A DNA stretch of 5,658 bases from JAKLDO01 sp035354435 (GTDB taxonomy: Bacteria > UBP6 > UBA1177): assembly GCA_035354435.1 (NCBI GenBank), contig DAOQAY010000167.1, positions 1 to 5,658 on the forward strand, in the 5' to 3' direction. The notes under the pieces were generated by a model, which was not told where the DNA came from, ran no database searches, and was given only the letters and a program-made list of their open reading frames with translations. This document shows positions 1 through 5,658 of the stretch, one piece after another (the first letter of the stretch is position 1; every line of letters begins with the position of its first letter). Made by a program: the position numbers and the translations under genes.

Positions 1-1980
1 GGCATTTATGACATGCTCAGACTTCTTTTTTCGAGATTCGGCGAGATCCCTGAAGAAATAAGAACAAATAAAGAGTTTTTCAACCATTCGGGGACGCTTT
101 CCCGTTCACTTTTTTCATTCAATTCCGGACTCGGTGCATGCCCGCACTGCAAAGGATTCGGCGTTCTCGACTTTCTCGATCCTGAACTTGTAATTGCTGA
201 CAGAACGAAATCTATCAGGGAAAGAGCATTGAAAATCACAGCTCCGAACGGTTATATAATCTATTCTCAGGTGACTCTCGATGTTCTTGACACTGTCTGC
301 AAAGTTCACGGCTTTTCGATTGATACGCCATTGAACGAACTTACAAAGGAACAGCTTGATGTTCTTTTTTACGGATCTGATAAAATTGTTGTGCCTTTTG
401 GCAAACACACTCTTGAAAGCAGGATGAAATGGGTTGGAATAACGGTCAAACCAAGAGAGGAAGGCCATTACACAGGTTTTATAAATGTGATGAACGACAT
501 CCTGAAAAGAGACCGAAATGCAAACATTCTCCGTTTTGTCCGTTCAATTCCATGCAATTTCTGTAACGGTTCAAGGCTCAGACCCGAAGCTGAAAAAGTT
601 CTTTACCGGGGTTATTCGATAACCGGTATTTCAAAAATGACTTTTCGGGAGTTGCACAATTTTCTGAATTCCGTTAAAACAACTGACAGCGGTGAAAAGG
701 AACTTATCGATTCAATAATAAATTCAGCTCGTTCGCTTGCTTCCACTGGACTTGGTCACATCACGATATCGAGAAATGCAGATTCACTTTCAGGCGGAGA
801 AATTCAACGGATCAGAATTGCGGCACTCTCCATGAACGGTCTTTCGGGAACTACTTTCATTTTTGACGAACCGGCAGCCGGACTTCACAGAACAGAATCA
901 GATGCGATCATTGAAATGCTCATCAGGCTTAAAAATAACGGCAACACCGTAATTGCAGTTGAGCACGACATGGATTCTGTTGTCAAAGCTGATAACATCA
1001 TTGAGACTGGGCCAGCCGGCGGAATTGACGGCGGGCATATCATTTTTTCAGGAAGTGTCGCCGATTTTCTAAAAAACGGCGGATCATTGAATTCTCCGAC
1101 ATGGATCGCGATAAATGAAAAGAACGGGCCTGTTAAAAAGAAAGAGCGTTACGATGAGCTCATGAACATTGACGGTCACAGGTTTTTCAAAGGAACAATA
1201 AACACCATCACAGGCATCAGCGGAAGCGGAAAAAGATCATTGATCAATAAAATTACTGAACATCTTGAAAAAGAAAACATCCATTTCACAAAAATGGACA
1301 GATCACCTATCGGCAGAACTCCACGGTCAAATCCTGCCACCTACACAGGAATTTCTGACAAAATAAGGGATCTTTTTGCAAAACTTGATCTGTCAAAAGA
1401 GCTCGGGCTGTCAAGATCGCACTTTTCTTTCAATTCAGAAGCTGGAAGATGCCCCAAATGTGAAGGAGCCGGACTAATCGAGATCGGAATGAAATATTTT
1501 GGTGAAGTGGAGATCCTTTGCGATCTATGTCACGGGAAAAGGTTCAACGATGAAGTGCTGAAAGTGAAATATAAAGATCACACGATCTCTGATATTCTCA
1601 GTATGCAGATAAGCAATGCACTTGTTTTTTTCAATGATGTTCCTGCTATCAGAAAAACGCTTCAGATAATGACAGATCTCGGGCTCGGATATTTGAATCT
1701 CGGGCAGACGACTTCATCACTTTCAGGTGGAGAGGCCCAAAGGATAAAACTTGCGACACATCTTTCAAGTGCAAAAAGCAATAGCATCATAATACTTGAA
1801 GAACCTGCTTCGGGACTTCATCCCGATGATGTCAGAAAGCTTGTAACCGAGCTTAATTCTCTTGCAAAAATGGGAAATGCTGTCATTGCGATTGAAAATA
1901 ACACCCGTTTTATCAGTTCAAGCGGCAATGTGATAGAACTTCAGGGAACAGTTCAAAAGCTGGAAATGCCGGAAAATTCA
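1..1980 (+). other. First UvrA-like unit (NBD1 partial + degenerate NBD2)
   Basis: This is the N-terminal half of the fused ATPase. NBD1 lacks only its Walker A, which is off the window. It keeps zinc pairs C43/C46 and C181/C184, separated by 135 residues that fit the UvrA insertion domain, then signature LSGGE, Walker B FDEP and EHD at the switch. Between LLFSRFG and the FSFNS motif before the first zinc pair there are only about 27 residues, where canonical UvrA carries the roughly 130-residue UvrB-binding domain with its own Cys pairs. NBD2 keeps the UvrA motif GRTPRSNPATYTG (434-446), zinc pairs C480/C483 and C503/C506, and a perfect LSGGE. Its Walker A is GISGSGKR (Arg408 for Ser/Thr), Walker B reads LEEP (E596 for Asp), and the switch His is Asn629. 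The usual GPxGG-GG tail after the switch is also missing. The boundary with unit 2 near base 1980 is approximate. Confidence 0.85.
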
Positions 1981-4371
1981 ATAAGATCAGACAATAACCT
2001 TGTCATTGAAGATATTGCGACCCACAATCTGAAAAACATATCACTATCCATAAAACCGGGGACATTCACAGTCATAACGGGAGTTTCAGGAAGCGGAAAG
2101 ACAAGTCTTGCCTTTGACACGCTGTTTCCGGAGTGCCTTAATTCATTTCTTGAAGGATATTCTCCTTTCATCAGGTCCATGTTCAAAACCGGAAAAGACC
2201 GGGTTTCAGGAAGATCATACGGGCTTATGCCTCCAGTCGGTGTGTCTGGAAAGTTCACAACGGTCAGTTCAAGATCAACTGCAGGAACTGTGAGCGGAAT
2301 ATATGAAATGATCAGAATGCTCTATTCCCGTGCCGGAACTATGCCAGATGGTGCAAAGTGCCTTTTCAGTGCTGAAGATTTCTCTTTTAACAGCGAATCG
2401 GGCGCTTGTCTGAAATGCGGCGGAACGGGATTCATACTTTCTGCAGATATTGAAAAACTTGTCTCAGACTGGTCAAAATCCTTCCTTGCCGGAGCACTTG
2501 ACGGAACAAAACAGGGAAAATTCTACGGAGACAGTAACGGACAGTTTGTTCACACTCTCATTGCGGCAGGAAATTCGCTCGGGATAGACTTTTCAAGACC
2601 GGTCAGTGATCTTACAGACCGTGAACTTGAGATAGCATTGTACGGGATCGAGGATGAAGAATTTGCCGTTTCGTGGCATTATGCAAGAGGAAATATCACA
2701 GGAACTCATGAATTCAAGGGAAAATGGAACGGTTTTGCAAATCTTCTGACCGATGAATACCACCGCTCTATCGGCAACAAAAATGAAGAAGTGCTTAAAG
2801 CTCTGATGAAACGGGATATTTGTCCTGAATGTCACGGAAAACGGCTGAAAAAAGAACTGCTTGAAGTAAAATTTGCCGGGTATTCCATTGATCAGATGAG
2901 CAGTATTCCTGTTTCCGAGCTGAAAAATATTCTTGAAAAACCGGTCAAAATTGATGAAAGGAAAAAAAATATTCTGGCTGCTTTGTCTCCGGAACTTCTC
3001 AATCTCATTGATAAAATGATCCGGCTCGGACTTGGACACATTTCGATGGACCGCCCTTCTGCAACGCTTTCTCTTGGTGAAAGGGAGCGGCTGAAACTTG
3101 TTAAAAGCAGTGTGAATTCTCTATCCAACATACTTTATATCATTGATGAACCGTCAAGAGGGCTTCACAATCTGGACTGTCTTGATCTTGTGAGTGTGAT
3201 AAATGAGATAAAGAATAACGGAAATACTGTAATTGCCGTTGAGCATGAACCGGCAGTAATTAAATGCGCTGATATGGTCATTGAACTCGGCCCCAGTTCA
3301 GGAAATAACGGCGGTGAGATCATTTTTAACGGGTCAGTCGATGAACTTAAAACTGCCGGAACTCCAACTGCCGAAGCTCTGACCTTTTCAGGCTCATTCA
3401 AAGAAAGCGTTATAGATAACTTTATGATCTTTAAATCGGCAAATGCCCGTAATCTCAAAAATATCGACATCTCAATTCCTATCGGCAAAACGACAGTGAT
3501 AACAGGCATTTCAGGAAGCGGAAAAACCACTCTGATAAAAGAGGTGATACATCCTTCCATTCAGAAGAAAACCGCTGTCAACTGCATCGATCTGCTCAAT
3601 ATTCCTCAAAACTGTGAAGTATCTTTCATTGAGAATAGAACTAATGTCATAAGCTCTAAACTTGCAACTGCCGCATCGTTCACAGGACTGAGTCAGTTGA
3701 TCAAAAAGAAATTCTCCGATCCAAATATTTTTTCTACAACTGGTCAGTGCCCTCAGTGCAAAGGCTTAGGAACCATAACCATTCCGATGGATTTTCTTGC
3801 CGATTCAAGCTCTAACTGCAATAGCTGCGAAGGGACAGGGTTTACAAATGCCGCACTTTTGCAAAAATACAACGGGCTCAATATCGCACAGATCAATTCA
3901 ATGAGTGTCAGCGAGGCTGTCGAATTTTTCAATGATGACAGAAAGATATCGAAAATACTCACCATTCTCAGCGACTGCGGACTTGAATATCTTACGCTCG
4001 GTCAGCACACTTCCACTTTTTCAACTGGCGAGATACAAAGGTTAAATCTTGCCGTTGCATTGCACCGTTTTTCACTTGAAAAAGAAAATATTCCACTTGT
4101 TTTTATTTTTGATGAACCGTCAACAGGACTGCACCACGCCGACATAAAGAAATTCCTGAAACTATTTGATTCTCTTAACCGGTTGGGACATACCGTCATA
4201 ATCGCAGAGCACAGACTTCAGATAGTCACAACCGCCGACCATGTGATTGACCTCGGACCGGGCTGCGGCGAAGAAGGCGGACACATCCTATTTTGCGGCA
4301 GTGTAAAAAAACTTGCCGAAACCGGATCATCAAAAACCGCCGAAGCATTGCGGAAAATGCTGGAATTCTAA
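1..4371 (+). CDS. Tandem (four-NBD) UvrA-like ABC ATPase lacking UvrB-binding domains, 5' partial
   Basis: This is a DNA-damage-recognition type ABC ATPase of the UvrA family, expected to be cytoplasmic and DNA-binding. The frame is open from base 1: the four codons before the first ATG (base 13) read GIYD, which continues the conserved UvrA motif GTVTEIYDYLRLLF, so that ATG is internal and the true start lies upstream. Numbering that Met as 1, the visible 1452 residues hold signature LSGGE 259-263, Walker B D285/E286 and switch His318 (NBD1); Walker A 401-408, signature 570-574, Walker B 596-597 (NBD2); Walker A 690-697, signature 1019-1023, Walker B D1045/E1046, His1078 (NBD3); Walker A 1165-1172, signature 1336-1340, Walker B D1367/E1368, His1400 (NBD4). 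Each NBD has a four-Cys zinc module. Canonical UvrA has two NBDs and about 940 residues. By comparison with the second unit, roughly 105 residues are missing upstream, giving about 1560 in total. Both UvrB-binding domains are absent, so a role in standard UvrABC repair is unlikely; damage binding, drug self-protection or another DNA transaction is possible. Family assignment is firm, function is not. Confidence 0.95.
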   Translation, partial: GIYDMLRLLFSRFGEIPEEIRTNKEFFNHSGTLSRSLFSFNSGLGACPHCKGFGVLDFLDPELVIADRTKSIRERALKITAPNGYIIYSQVTLDVLDTVCKVHGFSIDTPLNELTKEQLDVLFYGSDKIVVPFGKHTLESRMKWVGITVKPREEGHYTGFINVMNDILKRDRNANILRFVRSIPCNFCNGSRLRPEAEKVLYRGYSITGISKMTFRELHNFLNSVKTTDSGEKELIDSIINSARSLASTGLGHITISRNADSLSGGEIQRIRIAALSMNGLSGTTFIFDEPAAGLHRTESDAIIEMLIRLKNNGNTVIAVEHDMDSVVKADNIIETGPAGGIDGGHIIFSGSVADFLKNGGSLNSPTWIAINEKNGPVKKKERYDELMNIDGHRFFKGTINTITGISGSGKRSLINKITEHLEKENIHFTKMDRSPIGRTPRSNPATYTGISDKIRDLFAKLDLSKELGLSRSHFSFNSEAGRCPKCEGAGLIEIGMKYFGEVEILCDLCHGKRFNDEVLKVKYKDHTISDILSMQISNALVFFNDVPAIRKTLQIMTDLGLGYLNLGQTTSSLSGGEAQRIKLATHLSSAKSNSIIILEEPASGLHPDDVRKLVTELNSLAKMGNAVIAIENNTRFISSSGNVIELQGTVQKLEMPENSIRSDNNLVIEDIATHNLKNISLSIKPGTFTVITGVSGSGKTSLAFDTLFPECLNSFLEGYSPFIRSMFKTGKDRVSGRSYGLMPPVGVSGKFTTVSSRSTAGTVSGIYEMIRMLYSRAGTMPDGAKCLFSAEDFSFNSESGACLKCGGTGFILSADIEKLVSDWSKSFLAGALDGTKQGKFYGDSNGQFVHTLIAAGNSLGIDFSRPVSDLTDRELEIALYGIEDEEFAVSWHYARGNITGTHEFKGKWNGFANLLTDEYHRSIGNKNEEVLKALMKRDICPECHGKRLKKELLEVKFAGYSIDQMSSIPVSELKNILEKPVKIDERKKNILAALSPELLNLIDKMIRLGLGHISMDRPSATLSLGERERLKLVKSSVNSLSNILYIIDEPSRGLHNLDCLDLVSVINEIKNNGNTVIAVEHEPAVIKCADMVIELGPSSGNNGGEIIFNGSVDELKTAGTPTAEALTFSGSFKESVIDNFMIFKSANARNLKNIDISIPIGKTTVITGISGSGKTTLIKEVIHPSIQKKTAVNCIDLLNIPQNCEVSFIENRTNVISSKLATAASFTGLSQLIKKKFSDPNIFSTTGQCPQCKGLGTITIPMDFLADSSSNCNSCEGTGFTNAALLQKYNGLNIAQINSMSVSEAVEFFNDDRKISKILTILSDCGLEYLTLGQHTSTFSTGEIQRLNLAVALHRFSLEKENIPLVFIFDEPSTGLHHADIKKFLKLFDSLNRLGHTVIIAEHRLQIVTTADHVIDLGPGCGEEGGHILFCGSVKKLAETGSSKTAEALRKMLEF
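1981..4371 (+). other. Second UvrA-like unit (NBD3 + NBD4)
   Basis: This is the C-terminal half of the fused ATPase and is complete. NBD3 begins with a typical HNLKNISLSI entry strand, then Walker A GVSGSGKT, the conserved RSTAGTVSGIYEM segment, zinc pairs C799/C802 and C937/C940 (135 apart, as in unit 1), Walker B IDEP and EHE. NBD4 has Walker A GISGSGKT, zinc pairs C1246/C1249 and C1269/C1272 (20 apart, as in NBD2), Walker B FDEP, EHR, and a normal UvrA tail including GPGCGEEGG. Only about 20 residues separate LYSRAG from FSFNS, so the UvrB-binding domain is missing here too. Both signatures are changed at the first Gly: LSLGE in NBD3 and FSTGE in NBD4. The NBD4 counterpart of the GRTPRSNPATYTG motif is barely recognisable (about 1207-1225). 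All Walker and switch residues are present, so ATP binding is likely. Whether hydrolysis is normal cannot be told from sequence. Confidence 0.85.
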
Positions 4372-4409
4372 TCTCGATTCGATATATTTGCCCGTCATTT
4401 TTAATTTGC

Positions 4410-4413
4410 GGAG
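4410..4413 (+). promoter_or_regulatory. Ribosome binding site of the ORF6N gene
   Basis: GGAG lies seven bases before the ATG at 4421. It decides the start: an in-frame ATG at 4313 lies inside the end of the ATPase gene and would add 36 residues unlike the ORF6N family, while 4421 gives a normal N-terminus. Confidence 0.7.
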
Positions 4414-4420
4414 TCGTGAA

Positions 4421-5314
4421 ATGGACAAAGCTGAACTGATAAAATTTGATGAAATTCAAAGCAGGATCTATACAATCAGAGGGGTTCAGGTCATGCTGGA
4501 CAGAGATCTGGCGGAATTATACAACACCGAAACAAAACTTCTAAACAGAGCTGTAAAAAGGAACAAGGAACGATTTCCTGAATCTTTTATGTTCGAGCTT
4601 ACTGATGATGAAAACTTGAGGTTCCAAATTGGCACCTCAAAAACACACGGCGGCAGGAGGTATCTTCCAAATGTTTTTACCGAATCAGGGATAGCAATGC
4701 TTTCTGCGGTTTTAAAAAGCGATATCGCAATAAAGGTAAGTATCCGGATTATGGAAGCTTTCGTCGCAATGAGAAAATTTATAAATCAAAATGCCGAGGT
4801 TTTTTATCAGATAAGTTCGGTTGAGAAAAAACTGGTTGAATATAAGATAGAAACAGACATTAAGATCGAAAAAGTTCTTTCAGCTCTTGAAAACAAGCAA
4901 TTACAACCCAGACAAGGCATTTTCTACAACGGTCAGATCTTTGATGCACATGTTTTCGTTTCCGATCTCATCCGTTCGGCAGAAAAGTCGATAATTCTGA
5001 TTGATAATTTTGTTGACGATACAGTTCTCACCTTGTTTTCAAAACGGAAAAGCGGAGTTCATCTGAAAATACTGACCAAAACCGTCTCGAAACAGCTTGC
5101 TCTCGATGTTAAGAAGTTTAATGAACAGTTTCCGGTCGCTGAAATTCAGGAATTTGACCTCTCCCACGACAGATTCATGATAATTGACGATTCGTCAGTC
5201 TATCACATCGGCGCATCACTCAAAGACCTCGGCAGAAAATGGTTCGCCTTCTCCAAAATGGAGATTGACGGAACCAGGAAAATGCTATCGGAAATCAACA
5301 ATAATTTAATGTAA
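4421..5314 (+). CDS. ORF6N domain protein with C-terminal phospholipase-D-like domain
   Basis: The protein has 297 residues. Residues about 8-120 match the ORF6N domain, a KilA-N-related putative DNA-binding domain common in phages and accessory regions: YTIRGVQVMLDRDLAELY (17-34), the LNRAVKRN and RFPESFMFEL blocks (41-60), YLPNVFTESGIAML (81-94), and a helix ending IMEAFVAMRKFI. Residues about 121-160 are Lys/Glu-rich and probably helical or coiled coil. Residues about 166-297 form a second domain starting GIFYNGQIFDAHVFVSDLI, with IILIDNFVDD (191-200) and an H249-x-R251-x4-D256 motif followed by YHIGASLKDLG. This resembles one phospholipase-D HKD motif (H-x-K-x4-D, then G-S) with Arg in place of Lys. 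ORF6N proteins with this type of tail are a recurring bacterial architecture. No signal peptide or membrane segment is seen, so it is cytoplasmic. It starts 49 bases after the ATPase gene, and co-transcription is possible. Catalytic activity is unproven; the tail may only bind nucleic acid. Confidence 0.88.
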   Translation: MDKAELIKFDEIQSRIYTIRGVQVMLDRDLAELYNTETKLLNRAVKRNKERFPESFMFELTDDENLRFQIGTSKTHGGRRYLPNVFTESGIAMLSAVLKSDIAIKVSIRIMEAFVAMRKFINQNAEVFYQISSVEKKLVEYKIETDIKIEKVLSALENKQLQPRQGIFYNGQIFDAHVFVSDLIRSAEKSIILIDNFVDDTVLTLFSKRKSGVHLKILTKTVSKQLALDVKKFNEQFPVAEIQEFDLSHDRFMIIDDSSVYHIGASLKDLGRKWFAFSKMEIDGTRKMLSEINNNLM

Positions 5315-5318
5315 TTCT

Positions 5319-5339
5319 GTTGTTCAAGAAGTTAACAAC
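5319..5339. terminator. Weak hairpin between convergent genes, possible terminator
   Basis: GTTGTT (5319-5324) can pair with AACAAC (5334-5339) across a nine-base loop in the 31-base gap between the convergent ORF6N and XRE genes. The stem is short and AT-rich, and no clean T-run follows on either strand, so only its position supports a terminator role. Confidence 0.2.
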
Positions 5340-5345
5340 TTAGAT

Positions 5346-5627
5346 TTAATTACCTTTTTCTATTTTTCGATATTCATCAACCAGATTGAACAGTTCACTT
5401 GCAGATATTTTGCAACCGTCGGCAATTCTATAAATTATTGTTAGTGAAGGTTCTCTGACTGTCCTTTCAAGACGGGAAATATGAGTCGTGTGTATTCCGC
5501 AAATTGCGGCAAATTTTTCCTGAGAAAGGTTCCGTTCTTTCCTCAAATGTTTGATTGCCAAAGCAAATGCTTCGATCGTTTCCAATTGAATTCCTTCATA
5601 AATTAACTGATATTTGAGTATTCGCAT
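5346..5627 (-). CDS. XRE-family helix-turn-helix transcriptional regulator (start uncertain)
   Basis: This is a small Cro/C1-type DNA-binding protein of 93 residues from the ATG at 5627. The domain covers residues about 22-81: IKHLRKERNLSQEKFA gives the first helices, SQEKFAAICG (35-44) and HTTHISRLER (46-55) form the helix-turn-helix, and REPSLTIIYRIADGCKISASELF closes the five-helix fold. A short acidic/basic tail follows and no effector domain is present. Proteins like this act as autoregulators, phage or plasmid repressors, or antitoxins; nothing here selects among these. The start is open to doubt. The ATG at 5627 has only a weak, distant GGA upstream, and the frame has no stop back to the window edge (codons before it read ALEIDSF), so the gene may extend beyond. 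A TTG at 5585 has a well-placed GAAGGA and would give 79 residues beginning right before the domain. It converges on the ORF6N gene with a 31-base gap, so the two are not in one operon. Confidence 0.88.
   Translation of the reverse strand: MRILKYQLIYEGIQLETIEAFALAIKHLRKERNLSQEKFAAICGIHTTHISRLERTVREPSLTIIYRIADGCKISASELFNLVDEYRKIEKGN
5592..5597 (-). promoter_or_regulatory. Candidate ribosome binding site for the alternative TTG start of the XRE gene
   Basis: On the minus strand GAAGGA sits six bases before an in-frame TTG (5585-5583). The spacing is ideal and better than anything in front of the ATG at 5627. It could mark the real start, or simply be part of codons for Glu-Gly within a longer protein. 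Confidence 0.35.
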
Positions 5628-5644
5628 GAAAGAATCAATTTCCA

Positions 5645-5658
5645 GAGCCAGCTGGCTC
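5645..5658. repeat. Perfect 14-base palindrome GAGCCAGCTGGCTC
   Basis: The last 14 bases of the window read the same on both strands. They lie 17 bases upstream of the ATG of the XRE gene. A dyad of this size near an XRE gene could be its operator. However, the XRE frame stays open through it, so it may equally be coding sequence. The window ends at its outer edge, so its full extent is unknown. Confidence 0.4.

Noticed and set aside
13..15. ATG at base 13 as the true start of the ATPase gene
   Set aside because: The in-frame codons before it continue a conserved UvrA motif, and starting there would remove the Walker A of NBD1. The gene is simply cut by the window.
1231..1902. Frameshift or pseudogene as the cause of the NBD2 substitutions
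   Set aside because: The frame is uninterrupted over 4.3 kb and the surrounding motifs (GRTPRSNPATYTG, zinc Cys, LSGGE) are intact, so point changes in a functional gene explain it better.
2593..3560. Long antisense open frames (2593-3039, 2892-3131, 3165-3560) under the ATPase gene
   Set aside because: Their translations show no recognisable domain and lie opposite conserved UvrA motifs, so they are shadows of the coding strand.
4374..4382. Small dyad TCGA-T-TCGA just after the ATPase stop codon
   Set aside because: Four-base arms around one base are too short to be a terminator or a convincing operator, and no T-run is attached.
4383..4390. TATATTTG, matching the Bacteroidetes-type -7 element TAnnTTTG, before the ORF6N gene
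   Set aside because: No TTTG or TTG element occurs at the expected distance upstream (around 4360), the phylum is not established, and an eight-base match in AT-rich DNA is easily chance.
4313..4420. In-frame N-terminal extension of the ORF6N protein starting inside the ATPase gene
   Set aside because: The extra 36 residues are another-frame translation of the ATPase end and the short gap. The ATG at 4421 has a good GGAG and begins at the normal domain edge.

Overview
The window is a gene-dense piece of a bacterial chromosome. It is moderately AT-rich by eye and ends in a small accessory-looking cluster. I cannot assign a phylum. Usable purine-rich ribosome binding sites (GGAG before the ORF6N gene, GAAGGA inside the XRE reading frame) argue mildly against a typical Bacteroidetes genome, and nothing in the sequence is a firm taxonomic marker.

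Positions 1-4371 are one very long reading frame on the + strand. It enters from the left edge without a start codon. It encodes a UvrA-family ABC ATPase that is not an ordinary UvrA, because it carries four nucleotide-binding domains (NBDs). These form two UvrA-like units in tandem, repeating with a period of about 765 residues. The first NBD has lost its Walker A to the window edge. In both units the long segment that normally holds the UvrB-binding domain and its zinc site is missing; only a few tens of residues remain where about 130 are usual. The zinc module and the insertion-domain-sized segment are kept in both units with identical spacing. The NBDs have decayed unevenly. NBD2 has lost Walker A, Walker B and switch residues. 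NBD3 and NBD4 keep those but have altered ABC signatures. The protein is best seen as a fused, UvrB-independent UvrA paralogue (UvrA2/DrrC-like architecture, doubled), not the housekeeping excision-repair subunit.

Positions 4421-5314 (+) encode a 297-residue protein with an N-terminal ORF6N domain, a phage/accessory-type putative DNA-binding domain. A helical linker follows, then a C-terminal phospholipase-D-like domain with an H-x-R-x4-D motif. It lies 49 bases after the ATPase gene with its own ribosome binding site, so the two could be co-transcribed.

Positions 5346-5627 (-) encode a small XRE-type helix-turn-helix regulator converging on the ORF6N gene. Its frame is open to the right edge and its start is uncertain. 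A perfect 14-base palindrome lies at the extreme right edge, just upstream of the possible starts.

How the genes work together is not shown by the sequence. A doubled, UvrB-independent UvrA-like ATPase beside an ORF6N/PLD protein and an XRE regulator is compatible with an accessory DNA-binding, protection or defence locus. That is a hypothesis only. No RNA genes, CRISPR arrays or insertion sequences are visible.
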